DNA of 32,636 nt from Clostridium sp. DSM 8431 (GTDB lineage Bacteria; Bacillota; Clostridia; Clostridiales; Clostridiaceae). The notes below the pieces were generated by a model. The model searched no databases. It saw only the letters and a program-made list of their open reading frames with translations, and had not been told where the DNA came from. Location of the stretch: NCBI RefSeq assembly GCF_900116755.1, contig NZ_FPBY01000017.1, positions 1 through 32,636 of the forward strand, read 5' to 3'. This document shows positions 8,177 through 17,159 of this stretch, one piece after another (the stretch's first letter is position 1; each line of letters begins with the position of its first letter). The position numbers were made by a program, and so were the translations under genes.

Positions 8177-9052
8177 TTATAGATAAATATCTGAAAATTC
8201 AACCTCTAATTGTTCTACTTTACTTCTTCCTCTAAGCTTAAAGTTATTATCATCTAAGTTTAATAGCACTCTTGGTATGGTAACTATAAAATTAGATCCC
8301 TTTCCATATTCGCTAACTAATTCTACCTTTCCTCCATGAGCCTTACATAAATAACTTACTAAATCTAATCCTATACCGCTGCCTTTAAATTCATTTTTTT
8401 CATTTTGAGTTGCTTGAATAAATCTATTAAATATTATTTTTTGGTCCTCTTTCTTTATTCCAACACCATCATCTTTAACAGATATAGTTATATCATTATC
8501 GCCCACATTAACATTAACTAATATATTTCCGTTCTCATTAGAAAACTTAATTGCATTAGATAATAAGTTCATCATAATTCTATCAATAGCTTCCGGATCA
8601 ACTGCACATATACATTCTTCAATATTAGTATCGAATATCATATTTATATTTTTTTGTTCAGCATATTTTTTAATTGATGTTACCGTACTCTCAATTAAAT
8701 TAATAACCTCTATATTATATTTATTCAATGAATAATAATTTTTTTCAAGCTTAGAAACATCAATTAAATTATCAATTAATTTTACTATCTTTAAGCTATT
8801 TCTTCTTACTATATCTTTATATTCATCTCTCTTCTCATCACTTATTCTTTTAGATTGTGATGTAGTTTCATATTTTAAACACTGTAATACACTTAAAATT
8901 ACATTTATAGGACTTCTTAAGTCATGCGATATGTTTAATAAAAATTCTTCTTGCAAACCTTGTTTTCTTTGCAAGTCATGTACAATCTTTATAAGTTCGG
9001 TCTTACTTAAACTTTCAATTTCCTTGTTATCTAACCTTTCATTTAATTCCAT
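8177..9052 (-). CDS. orphan soluble sensor histidine kinase
   Basis: A 291-residue protein with a short N-terminal coiled coil, a HisKA domain with the phospho-acceptor H43 in NISHDLRSPIN, and a HATPase domain: N box NLLSNAIKFSNENG, G1 DDGVGI, F box IIFNRF and G2 GSGIGLDLV. It has no transmembrane segment, PAS or other sensor domain, so it should be cytoplasmic, with input through the short N-terminus or by protein contact. A tail of about 30 residues follows the ATPase domain (ending EVEFSDIY). No response regulator is near. Orphan kinases of this kind in clostridia can feed the sporulation regulator Spo0A, but that is only a possibility here. The start at 9052 follows AAAGGGAT by seven bases. 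There is no obvious terminator before tRNA-Arg. Confidence 0.9.
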   Translation of the reverse strand: MELNERLDNKEIESLSKTELIKIVHDLQRKQGLQEEFLLNISHDLRSPINVILSVLQCLKYETTSQSKRISDEKRDEYKDIVRRNSLKIVKLIDNLIDVSKLEKNYYSLNKYNIEVINLIESTVTSIKKYAEQKNINMIFDTNIEECICAVDPEAIDRIMMNLLSNAIKFSNENGNILVNVNVGDNDITISVKDDGVGIKKEDQKIIFNRFIQATQNEKNEFKGSGIGLDLVSYLCKAHGGKVELVSEYGKGSNFIVTIPRVLLNLDDNNFKLRGRSKVEQLEVEFSDIYL

Positions 9053-9104
9053 ATTTATCCCTTTCTCAATCAGAACCCAAAATAATTTCCAAAATTTTAC
9101 TTAT

Positions 9105-9120
9105 ATTATATTAATATAAT
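9105..9120. promoter_or_regulatory. perfect 16-bp palindrome upstream of the histidine kinase gene
   Basis: ATTATATTAATATAAT is its own reverse complement and lies about 55 bp before the kinase start. It contains -10-like sequence on both strands. It could be an operator or simply AT-rich promoter DNA. Confidence 0.3.
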
Positions 9121-9154
9121 AACACACGTAAAAATTTAAAACAACCTAATTTGC

Positions 9155-9181
9155 AAATTATTGTTTTATATGCAATAATTT
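9155..9181 (-). terminator. weak hairpin after sbcC
   Basis: A 9-bp AT-rich stem (9155-9163 with 9173-9181) with a 9-base loop, about 40 bp past the sbcC stop. No clear T run follows, so termination is uncertain. Confidence 0.3.
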
Positions 9182-9219
9182 ATAAAAAATATTATTCTAT
9201 AATTCAAGTCAACTTCTAA

Positions 9220-12200
9220 CTAATCAAAATTAAATTTAGCACTACTTCCCTCTAATGTTGCCTTAATCTCTAATTTCGCCTCTATTCTCTCTTTTAATTC
9301 TGGGACATGCGATATTATCCCTACTAATCTTCCGCCTTTTTGCAATTCTATAAGTGAATTTATAGCATTATCCAAGGATTCTGAATCTAAAGTCCCAAAT
9401 CCTTCATCTATAAAAATTGTATCTAACGATATTCCTCCTGCATTTGCCTGAACAACATCAGATAGTCCTAAAGCTAATGATAATGATGCTTTAAAACTTT
9501 CTCCTCCAGATAAGGTTTTTACATGTCTACACTTACCTGTATAATTATCATATACCTCTAATTCTAATCCTTGTTGTACCTTTCCTTTTCCCTTATCTTC
9601 TTTTCTCTTTAATATGAATCTCTCACCTGTCATTTTAGTAAGTCTTAAATTTGCTGCATCAATTATTTCTTGAAAATATGATGCTAAAACAAATCTTTCA
9701 AAGCTTATATATGGACTGTTTTTTCCATTAGCTAAATTAGCAAGTTCTCCAACAACTCTATACTTCTTTTCTTTCTCTAAAACTTTTGAATGAATCTCCC
9801 TAACTTCACTTAAAATATTAATATTGTTTGTTATTATAGAATAAAGCTCTTTAGACTTTTCATTAATTTCATATTCATATTTCTTTTTCTCATTAATTCT
9901 TAAATCAATGTTATCTATATCCGTATATTCTAAATCTTTAGTTTTTAGCTTTAATTCATCATTTCTATCTAATAAAGACTTAAAGTTTTGTTTAAAATCA
10001 GATATTTCATGTTGAATTTCATCAATGCTTTTAATGTATTGTTTTACATCGTTATATTCATCATAATTTTTAAACTTATTTTCTAAAATTTTATTTTTTA
10101 CTGTTTCCTTACTCTTATTTATTTCTTCATCTAATTCTTTTATTTGTTTTTTTCCTTCTTCACTTTTAGCTTTTTCAGAAGATAAATTATTATTTAACTC
10201 ATTAACCTTTTCTCTAGCAAGTTTAATTTTCTTATTAAATAAGTCTATATTTTCTTTAATTACAGAAATCTTTTCTTCTAACTCCTCTATTGATTTTATA
10301 TCTTTAGGAATTTCTTTTTCTAAAGATTTAATCTTTTCCTTATCTGAAACTAATGTTGCATAATCATTTGTATACAACTCATTTAATTCCTTTATCTTAT
10401 TTTCACTGTTTACTATATTTTTCTTAATTTCTTCTAATTTTTTAGAAGCTGAATCTTTTTCAGAAATCTCTTTCTTATAACTTTCTAATTTGTAATTAAG
10501 TTCGTTTATTTCATTTCCTAAACCTTTTCCTAATTCAAGAACTTTTCCTTCAGTTTCTTCATTATAAGTATCATTACCTAATCTCTCCTTAAGCTCAGAT
10601 ATTCTTTTTTGAATTACATCATTCATTAGTGAATCCATATTAGTTTTTACTTGTGTAATTTTTAATAAAAGTTCATTATATTCTTTTTGATGTTCCTCAA
10701 ACTGCTCTTGATATTTTTTTAATTCTTCTTCTGAAGGTACATCTGAAACTCTTACTGCAGGACTTGGATGTTCAAGAGATCCACAAACAGGACACGGCAT
10801 TCCTATTTCAAGACTATCAGCTAATATTCCAGCCTGTTCCTTCATGTATATTTCTTGTTTTTCCTCAAAAATTATCTTACTATCTTTATAAGTTTTTTCT
10901 TGCTTAATAAATAAATTCTTTAGTTTATCATGATTATTCTTAGATACAGTATAATCTCTTAATTTTCTATATAATTCTCTAACGTTATCTATAAGTACTT
11001 TTTTTTCACTTATCTCTCTTTCTATAAGTATTTTTTTCTTTTCAAATTCAACTATATCTCGCTGTTTTTCTTCAATTTTACCCTGTTCTTCTTTAAACCT
11101 TTCTAAACTGCTTTGCTCATTTAAAGATGCCGTCTTAACCTCTTTTATTCTTATCTCTAACTCTTCAATACTTTTCTTTTTGCTATCAAATTCAAGAATT
11201 TTAGGTTTCTTATCACTTAGAGAATTAGCTTCTTCAACTAACTTATCTTTTTCTGCTTCCTTAGATTCTTCTACCTCTAAATTACTTTTTGCCTTCTCTA
11301 ACTCTTTTTCTAAAAAATCTATATTTTTTTCTACTTCTAAATTAATTTTTTCTTTTACTTCTTTATTTTTCTGCTGTTTAAGCATCTCTTCCTCAACAAA
11401 AAGTATTTCTTTTGCCTTCATAGTTTTAGATAATATATCTTCTTTTTCTTTAATCTCAAGTTCTTTACTCTTATATTTTTCAATAAGTTCAGCAACTTTT
11501 TTCTTATCATCTAAAAGCTTATTATTATTTATTGATTGAATTTTTTCTTCCTGAAGTTTCTCTATTTCTTTCTTTATCTTAGCTAACTCATCATCTATTT
11601 TCTTAGCTTCATTCTTTTTAGTATTTATAAGTTCTTCAATTTTACTTGCAACACTTACAAAATCTATATTGTCATTATCTATTATTTTTTCTTCACTCTT
11701 TATATTTTTTAGATTAACTAATATTCTGTCTCTAGATTTCTCTAAATCCTTTTTTAAATCCCTAGCTTTGTCATTTAATAAAGCTTGAATTCTCTCATAA
11801 TTATATGTTCCAAATATTTTTCTAAAAATAACTTCTCTCTCTTTTGAATCAGCTAGTAATAATTTTTTAAACTCACCTTGTGGAAGCATAACAATTTGTT
11901 TAAATTGCTCTTTATTAATTCCTAAAAGCTCATTTATCTTATTAGTTACGTTACTAGTTCCACTTATAACCTTGTCACTTGATAAAATTAATTCTGCTTC
12001 AGAGCCTTGATGAGTGAAACCATCACCCTTTACCTTAGGTTTCATTTGCTGAGGAATTCTCTTTATATGATAATTTTCTCCTCTAAGTTCAAAATCTAAT
12101 TCAACATAAGTAAGTCTATTTTTATCTGCAAAATCACTTCTTAAAGTCTCATTTTCTCTAGTACTTCCACTTGCCTCCCCAAAAAGTGCATAACTTATTG

Positions 12201-12339
12201 CATCAAAAATAGTAGTCTTTCCTGCACCAGTTGGTCCTGTTATTAAAAATATATTTTTATTGTTTAACAAAGAAAAATCAATAACTTCTTCCTTTGCATA
12301 TGGTCCAAAGGCTGACATTACTAATTTTATTGGTCTCAT
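9220..12339 (-). CDS. sbcC: nuclease subunit SbcC (Rad50-like SMC ATPase)
   Basis: A 1039-residue ATPase that works with SbcD (Rad50-Mre11 type) to open hairpins and clean protein-blocked or broken DNA ends. The N-terminal half of the ABC head has Walker A GPTGAGKTT (about residues 34-42) and a MLPQGEF Q-loop. Long coiled-coil arms rich in K and E run from about 180 to 880, interrupted by the zinc hook CPVC (C516 and C519) near the middle. The C-terminal half head has the signature TLSGGESFKASLSLALGLSD and Walker B TIFIDEGFGTLD. Length and order are normal. Its ATG shares one base with the sbcD stop (TAATG), showing translational coupling. Confidence 0.97.
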   Translation of the reverse strand: MRPIKLVMSAFGPYAKEEVIDFSLLNNKNIFLITGPTGAGKTTIFDAISYALFGEASGSTRENETLRSDFADKNRLTYVELDFELRGENYHIKRIPQQMKPKVKGDGFTHQGSEAELILSSDKVISGTSNVTNKINELLGINKEQFKQIVMLPQGEFKKLLLADSKEREVIFRKIFGTYNYERIQALLNDKARDLKKDLEKSRDRILVNLKNIKSEEKIIDNDNIDFVSVASKIEELINTKKNEAKKIDDELAKIKKEIEKLQEEKIQSINNNKLLDDKKKVAELIEKYKSKELEIKEKEDILSKTMKAKEILFVEEEMLKQQKNKEVKEKINLEVEKNIDFLEKELEKAKSNLEVEESKEAEKDKLVEEANSLSDKKPKILEFDSKKKSIEELEIRIKEVKTASLNEQSSLERFKEEQGKIEEKQRDIVEFEKKKILIEREISEKKVLIDNVRELYRKLRDYTVSKNNHDKLKNLFIKQEKTYKDSKIIFEEKQEIYMKEQAGILADSLEIGMPCPVCGSLEHPSPAVRVSDVPSEEELKKYQEQFEEHQKEYNELLLKITQVKTNMDSLMNDVIQKRISELKERLGNDTYNEETEGKVLELGKGLGNEINELNYKLESYKKEISEKDSASKKLEEIKKNIVNSENKIKELNELYTNDYATLVSDKEKIKSLEKEIPKDIKSIEELEEKISVIKENIDLFNKKIKLAREKVNELNNNLSSEKAKSEEGKKQIKELDEEINKSKETVKNKILENKFKNYDEYNDVKQYIKSIDEIQHEISDFKQNFKSLLDRNDELKLKTKDLEYTDIDNIDLRINEKKKYEYEINEKSKELYSIITNNINILSEVREIHSKVLEKEKKYRVVGELANLANGKNSPYISFERFVLASYFQEIIDAANLRLTKMTGERFILKRKEDKGKGKVQQGLELEVYDNYTGKCRHVKTLSGGESFKASLSLALGLSDVVQANAGGISLDTIFIDEGFGTLDSESLDNAINSLIELQKGGRLVGIISHVPELKERIEAKLEIKATLEGSSAKFNFD

Positions 12340-13544
12340 TATTCCTCACCCCCTGAAAGAACTTCTTTAATTACTTTGCTTAATACTTCTTCTTTTTCCT
12401 TTGAAAATTCTCCATCTCCAAGACGTTCATAATATTCTTTAAAAAGTTCAAGCTCTGATTTACTTTTATATCCTTGCGATGCAGCTGTATTGCTATCTAT
12501 TGAAGAATTTCTTTCTTCTTTTCTAAGAAGCATTATATTAGGATAAACAGCTCTTAGCTTTCCAATAGGATCTATAAGCTCACCTTCATCTGTTAATATA
12601 GCTTGAATATAATCTCCATTTTCTTCTTTACATTCATATGAAACTTTTATAAGTTCATCTATAGGACCTTTTATTGTTCTCATATTTCTTAAAGTTTTAA
12701 GTTCTTCTTGCCTTACAGTAAGTTCTTTATTTTCATCAAATTCAAGTATAGTAACTCCATTTTTATGATTAACTTCTGAAAAAGAATATTTTAAAAGTGA
12801 CCCTGAATATCTAATATTATCCCTGCCTACTCTCTGTCTTCCATGAAGATGTCCTAAAGCCACATAATCAAAATTCTCAAATACTTTTCCATCAATTAAA
12901 TCAGTTCCTCCAATTGACAAAGGTCTTTCTGAATCTGAAACCTCTATCTCTGCTACCTCATACTTATCTTTGTCATCTGAATCTAAAGCTTTTTCTCTGT
13001 TTAAAGTAACATATCCATGGGCTACTGCTATATTTACAGCACTTTCATCAAAATCTTCCTTTATCTTATCTATTAAAAACTTCATTGCATCATTATGATC
13101 TTTAATACTTTTATTTTCATATTTTTTTCTTAATACAGCAGGTTCAGTATAAGGAATTAAATAAAAATTATAATTAATATTATCTTTATTAATAGTGATT
13201 TTTTTAAAATCCTCTTTTATATTCCCAACAATATATAACCCGCTCTTTTCTAACATATTACTTGCAAATGATAATCTTTCAGCACTATCATGATTTCCTG
13301 CTATAGCTAAAATCTTTGTATTACTTTCATTAAGAATTTTTTCAAACACATTATTTAATAATTCCACAGCCTCTACAGGAGGTATAGACCTATCATATAT
13401 ATCTCCAGCAATAATTAATACGTCTGGCTCCTCTTTTTTTATCAATTTAATAAGATCATTTAAAACATATTTTTGATCTTCTATCATAGAAAATTCATTT
13501 ACAATCTTTCCAATATGCCAATCACCAGTATGTACAATCTTCAA
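12339..13544 (-). CDS. sbcD: exonuclease subunit SbcD (Mre11-like)
   Basis: A 401-residue metallophosphoesterase nuclease. The phosphodiesterase motifs are all present: DWHIGK, IAGDIYDRS, AGNHDSAERL, VAHGYV and ALGHLHGRQ. The C-terminal part is the accessory/capping region that contacts SbcC. The start is a TTG at 13544, giving MKIVHTGDWHIGK, which is the family N-terminus, with GGAGGAGGG just upstream. A TTG at 13559 lies inside that ribosome binding site and is rejected. It is the first gene of the sbcDC operon and is divergent from the L,D-transpeptidase gene. A minus-strand TATAAT (13611-13616) is a possible -10 box. Confidence 0.96.
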   Translation of the reverse strand: MKIVHTGDWHIGKIVNEFSMIEDQKYVLNDLIKLIKKEEPDVLIIAGDIYDRSIPPVEAVELLNNVFEKILNESNTKILAIAGNHDSAERLSFASNMLEKSGLYIVGNIKEDFKKITINKDNINYNFYLIPYTEPAVLRKKYENKSIKDHNDAMKFLIDKIKEDFDESAVNIAVAHGYVTLNREKALDSDDKDKYEVAEIEVSDSERPLSIGGTDLIDGKVFENFDYVALGHLHGRQRVGRDNIRYSGSLLKYSFSEVNHKNGVTILEFDENKELTVRQEELKTLRNMRTIKGPIDELIKVSYECKEENGDYIQAILTDEGELIDPIGKLRAVYPNIMLLRKEERNSSIDSNTAASQGYKSKSELELFKEYYERLGDGEFSKEKEEVLSKVIKEVLSGGEE

Positions 13545-13580
13545 AGTACCCTCCTCCAATCTTTAGCCTAAAAAAATAAA

Positions 13581-13595
13581 AGTGGATAATCCACT
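13581..13595 (-). other. small hairpin in the sbcDC leader
   Basis: AGTGG/CCACT around a five-base centre, about 40 bases upstream of the sbcD start. On the minus strand it includes TTATCCACT, one base from a DnaA box. Function unknown. Confidence 0.25.
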
Positions 13596-13718
13596 CTTTC
13601 ATTTTTCTATATTATAGACTTCTAATTTTTTTCTATTCATTAATTATATTTTACTCTTTACATAATAACGAATTCAATATAAATTAATGCAATAACTGTT
13701 TATTATTCTAAAAATTTG

Positions 13719-13739
13719 GCAATAGTATATGTATATTGC
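13719..13739. promoter_or_regulatory. 21-bp dyad upstream of the L,D-transpeptidase gene
   Basis: GCAATA (13719-13724) and TATTGC (13734-13739) form an inverted repeat ending 6 bp before the ribosome binding site. A further GCAATA lies at 13689-13694. It may be an operator or a 5' hairpin. Confidence 0.3.
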
Positions 13740-13758
13740 ATTAATAGGAGGTATTAAT

Positions 13759-14919
13759 ATGGTCAAAAATAATGGACTTACTTTTTATTCAAAACCTAAT
13801 CGTAAACATAAGTCTAATTTTTGGTCTTTAATAAAATTATTTTTTATAGCAGTATTTTATATAGCTTTATTTGAATTTTACAGTTATAAAAATTTAATTA
13901 GAGATTTCAAAACTAGTTTTAATGAATATAATTTTTCTGATGCAAATCTACTTTTAATAAGTAATGAAAATTTAAATCCTTTTAAAAGTATATTTTTAAA
14001 GAAAGATTTAACAGACTATTTTAATGAAAAAATAAATAAACTATCTTCAAATTCAGATAATTGCTTTAATGAACAAACTTCAATAAATATAATAAATGAA
14101 ATTAAACGTTATTCTGATTATACCGATATAGATAATCAAGTATTTTTTAATTCAGATAATTCATTTCAAAATGCTGTACATCTATTTGAATATCAAAAAT
14201 ATATTCAAGCGTATAATATATTTTCAAAAATAAAATCTACGGATATTAATTACACTAGCTCCATAGAATACATTAAAGAATGTAAAGAACACATAACTCA
14301 AGAAGTATTATCTGAAGTTACAGAACTTTGTAATGATGAATGCTACTCTGAAGCTTTAGATTTAATAGATAGTGTAAATTATATTATTGGAGATAATGAA
14401 AGTATTATTTCTAAAATTGAAGAAATTAAAGTATACCAATCAGATTATTCATATAAAGATGATGCGGCTCAAGTTTCTTCAACTAGCATAAATTCAAAAA
14501 TTAATTTATCTAATATAAATAATCTTTCATTATCAAGTAATACTAAATACTTAATTCAAGTTGATCTTCATAATCAAAGAACTAATATTTATAAAGGTTC
14601 TAAAAATTCATGGAACTTATTAAAAAGCTTTACCTGTTCATCAGGAGTTAAAGGAGAAGAAACACCTGCTGGCTCTTATACAGTTAAAACAAAAGGTAAG
14701 TGGTTCTTCTCTAATTCTTATAAGCAAGGGGGTAAATACTGGGTTCAATTTTACGGAAATTATTTATTTCACTCCCTTCCCCTTGATGAAACTAAAGATA
14801 AAATATTAGATTACACTTTAGGAAAACCAGCCTCACATGGATGCATTCGTTTAAGAGAAATAGATTCTAAGTGGATCTATGACAATATACCTGAAGGTAG
14901 CAAAGTAATTATTCAATAA
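13759..14919 (+). CDS. membrane-anchored L,D-transpeptidase (YkuD family)
   Basis: A 386-residue protein with a short basic cytoplasmic start, one transmembrane helix at about residues 18-40 (FWSLIKLFFIAVFYIALFEF), a helical extracytoplasmic stretch at about 45-225 with tetratricopeptide-like character, and a C-terminal YkuD domain from about residue 255. The catalytic motif is complete: FHSLP, then SHGCIRL with the active Cys. Such enzymes make 3-3 cross-links in peptidoglycan, or attach proteins to it. The start at 13759 is chosen because AGGAGGT (13746-13752) is six bases upstream; the ATG at 13729 would add 10 residues with no such site. The function of the middle region is unknown. Confidence 0.9.
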   Translation: MVKNNGLTFYSKPNRKHKSNFWSLIKLFFIAVFYIALFEFYSYKNLIRDFKTSFNEYNFSDANLLLISNENLNPFKSIFLKKDLTDYFNEKINKLSSNSDNCFNEQTSINIINEIKRYSDYTDIDNQVFFNSDNSFQNAVHLFEYQKYIQAYNIFSKIKSTDINYTSSIEYIKECKEHITQEVLSEVTELCNDECYSEALDLIDSVNYIIGDNESIISKIEEIKVYQSDYSYKDDAAQVSSTSINSKINLSNINNLSLSSNTKYLIQVDLHNQRTNIYKGSKNSWNLLKSFTCSSGVKGEETPAGSYTVKTKGKWFFSNSYKQGGKYWVQFYGNYLFHSLPLDETKDKILDYTLGKPASHGCIRLREIDSKWIYDNIPEGSKVIIQ

Positions 14920-14930
14920 ATTTCCTTAAA

Positions 14931-14970
14931 TAGTCTTAATATTTTATAATAATTATTAAGACTAATTTTT
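14931..14970 (+). terminator. terminator of the L,D-transpeptidase gene
   Basis: An 11-bp AT-rich stem (14931-14941 with 14954-14964), 12-base loop, then AATTTTT. It lies just before the ribosome binding site of the next gene, so some read-through is likely. Confidence 0.55.
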
Positions 14971-14984
14971 ATGGAGGTATTTTT

Positions 14985-16190
14985 ATGCTTATTTCAATTC
15001 CAAAAGATGTTCAATTTATTATTGATACTTTTTATAATAACGGATATGAAGCTTTTATGGTGGGAGGATGTATTAGAGATGCTTTACTAAAAAAAGCTCC
15101 TATGGATTATGATATAGCTACTTCCGCACCTCCTGAAGTTACAGAAAAATTATTTGATAAAACTATTCCAACAGGCATTAAACACGGAACTATAACTGTT
15201 CTTATTAATAAAATGCCTTATGAAGTTACAACTTATCGTGTAGAAGGAAAATATTCTGATAATCGTAAACCTGATAGTGTAACCTTTGTCTCAGACATAA
15301 AAGAAGATTTATCAAGACGTGACTTCACTATTAACGCCTTTGCTTATAACGATAGAAAAGGACTTATAGATTATTTTTCAGGAAATACAGATTTAAAAAA
15401 TAGAATAATAAAATGTGTTGGCAATGCAGATAAACGCTTTAAAGAAGATGCTTTAAGAATGCTTAGAGCCATCAGATTTAGTTCTCAGCTTAATTTTGAT
15501 ATTGATGAAAAAACTTATTTAGCTATTAAATCAAATTCAAAGTTAATAGAGAATGTAAGTAATGAACGTATGCGTGTAGAACTTTCAAAAATTTTATTAA
15601 GTTCCAATCCCTTTTTAGGAATGAAAAAACTTTCTGATAGTTCTTTATTATCAAAGATTATTCCTTATAATCTTAATATCAATAACACTTTAGATAAACT
15701 TAATAACTCATTAGTTAGTAGACTTGCTTTTTTATTTCTAAATTTAGATTTATCCTTAGTAAAGGACTTATTAAGAAAAATGACTTTTGATAACAATACT
15801 ATAAATAAAGTTATTACTTTAACCTCGTCTTATAAATTAATAGACTCTATAAATTCAAAGGTAGACTGCAAAAGATTAATTATAAGTTGCGGAAAAGAGA
15901 ATGTTTTTGATCTTATTGATTTATATGAAAAAACAAATAATAAAGATTTAAGTAAAGTAAACTTAATACTTAATGAAATAATAAACAGTAATGAACCACT
16001 ATATATTAAAGATTTAGCTATAGACGGAAATTATTTAATAACTAATTTAAAAATTAAACCTGGAAGAATTATTGGTGAAATACTAAATTATTTACTAAAT
16101 CAAGTTATTGAAGACAAAATAAAAAATAATAATGAAGACCTTATACTATGTGCTAAAAATTATTATAGTGAAAGATTTATGGATAATTAA
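14985..16190 (+). CDS. cca: CCA tRNA nucleotidyltransferase (class II)
   Basis: A 401-residue enzyme that builds or repairs the 3' CCA end of tRNAs. The class II nucleotidyltransferase head is clear: VGGCIRDALL (about residues 27-36), the metal-binding DYDIATSA (about 41-48), the RRDFTINAFAY flexible-loop region, and the template motif EDALRMLRAIRF. The C-terminal helical region is less conserved, and no HD phosphohydrolase motif is seen, so it is of the plain type and slightly shorter than many. The four tRNA genes in this window already encode CCA, so it may mainly repair ends here. The start follows ATGGAGG with good spacing. Confidence 0.93.
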   Translation: MLISIPKDVQFIIDTFYNNGYEAFMVGGCIRDALLKKAPMDYDIATSAPPEVTEKLFDKTIPTGIKHGTITVLINKMPYEVTTYRVEGKYSDNRKPDSVTFVSDIKEDLSRRDFTINAFAYNDRKGLIDYFSGNTDLKNRIIKCVGNADKRFKEDALRMLRAIRFSSQLNFDIDEKTYLAIKSNSKLIENVSNERMRVELSKILLSSNPFLGMKKLSDSSLLSKIIPYNLNINNTLDKLNNSLVSRLAFLFLNLDLSLVKDLLRKMTFDNNTINKVITLTSSYKLIDSINSKVDCKRLIISCGKENVFDLIDLYEKTNNKDLSKVNLILNEIINSNEPLYIKDLAIDGNYLITNLKIKPGRIIGEILNYLLNQVIEDKIKNNNEDLILCAKNYYSERFMDN

Positions 16191-16262
16191 TAAAACTAAT
16201 AATATATTGATTATAGTCCTTACATTTGTTTATTTTTATTATAAAATAAGACTATATAGTAT

Positions 16263-16292
16263 ACTTTTTTGCACTATATACAAAAAAAGTGC
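16263..16292. promoter_or_regulatory. overlapping inverted repeats upstream of azoR
   Basis: ACTTTTTTG (16263-16271) faces CAAAAAAAGT (16281-16290), and inside it GCACT (16271-16275) faces AGTGC (16288-16292). -10-like sequences (TATAGT 16255, TATACT 16260) overlap it. The placement suits a repressor site; HxlR-type regulators control similar flavin reductase genes in Bacillota, but that link is inference. Confidence 0.35.
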
Positions 16293-16402
16293 CTCCTTCA
16301 CAAAGAGTAATATATGAACTATTATATGGATATAATATTTAATAATAAACACAAATTAAATATATATTACTTATAATTACATATACAAAGGAGGAATTTA
16401 GA

Positions 16403-17008
16403 ATGAAGAAGATACTATATATTAAAGCAAATATAAAACCAGAAGGAGAATCTAGAACATTTAAAATTTCAGACAAGTTTGTAGAAGAGTATAAGAAGAA
16501 TAACCCTGAAGATGAAGTTATCATTTTAGATTTATATAAAGAAAATATAGACTTCCTAAAACCTGAAGATTTAAGTGCTGTATTTGGACCTAAGACAGAA
16601 GATAGCAAAAATCATCCAATATTAAAATATGCATATCAATTTGCAGATGCAGATAAATATATTATAAGCGCACCAATGTGGAACTTAAGTCTTCCAGCAA
16701 TAGTAAAAGCTTATTTTGACTATACAAGTGTTACAGGAATTACTTTTAAATACACAGCTGAAGGTGCAGTAGGATTATGTGAAGGTAAAAAAGCAGTAAT
16801 TATAACAACTAGAGGCGGCCAATATTCAGAAGGCGAAAGAGTAAACCTTGAAATGGGTGAAAGATATGTTAGAACTCTACTTGATTTCTATGGAATTAAT
16901 GATGTCGAAAGTATTACAGCAGAAAATCTTGATGTAATGGGCGTTGATGTAGAAGGAATTTTAAATAAGGCTATGGATAAAGCAGTTAATATAGCAAAAG
17001 AATTTTAA
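16403..17008 (+). CDS. azoR: FMN-dependent NADH-azoreductase / quinone reductase
   Basis: A 201-residue flavodoxin-fold enzyme. The FMN-binding marks are visible: the first strand KILYIKANIKPEGESRTFKI, SAPMWNLSLPAIVKAYFDY (about residues 90-108) and TTRGGQYSEG (about 135-144). Relatives reduce quinones and azo compounds by two-electron transfer with NADH, protecting against electrophile stress. The start at 16403 follows AAAGGAGGAA. Monocistronic, with an upstream repeat that may be its operator and a strong terminator behind. Its physiological substrate cannot be read from the sequence. Confidence 0.9.
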   Translation: MKKILYIKANIKPEGESRTFKISDKFVEEYKKNNPEDEVIILDLYKENIDFLKPEDLSAVFGPKTEDSKNHPILKYAYQFADADKYIISAPMWNLSLPAIVKAYFDYTSVTGITFKYTAEGAVGLCEGKKAVIITTRGGQYSEGERVNLEMGERYVRTLLDFYGINDVESITAENLDVMGVDVEGILNKAMDKAVNIAKEF

Positions 17009-17058
17009 TTAAAAAATAAAGAATTCTTCCACCTTTATAGGTGAGAGTAGTTTACTAG

Positions 17059-17100
17059 AAATCTCCTTAAAGATATAATCTATTCTTTAAGGAGATTTTT
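17059..17100 (+). terminator. terminator of azoR
   Basis: A perfect 15-bp stem (17059-17073 with 17084-17098), 10-base loop, then T residues. A smaller CACCT/AGGTG hairpin lies upstream near 17031-17045. Confidence 0.88.
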
Positions 17101-17159
17101 ATAATATTACGCTAATTATAAAATAATTATATAATTTTATAAAAAGGAGTTGATTAATT

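Noticed and set aside
11180-11539. Plus-strand Ser/Leu-rich open frame inside sbcC
   Set aside because: It is the antisense of lysine/glutamate coiled-coil codons, which often stay open by composition.
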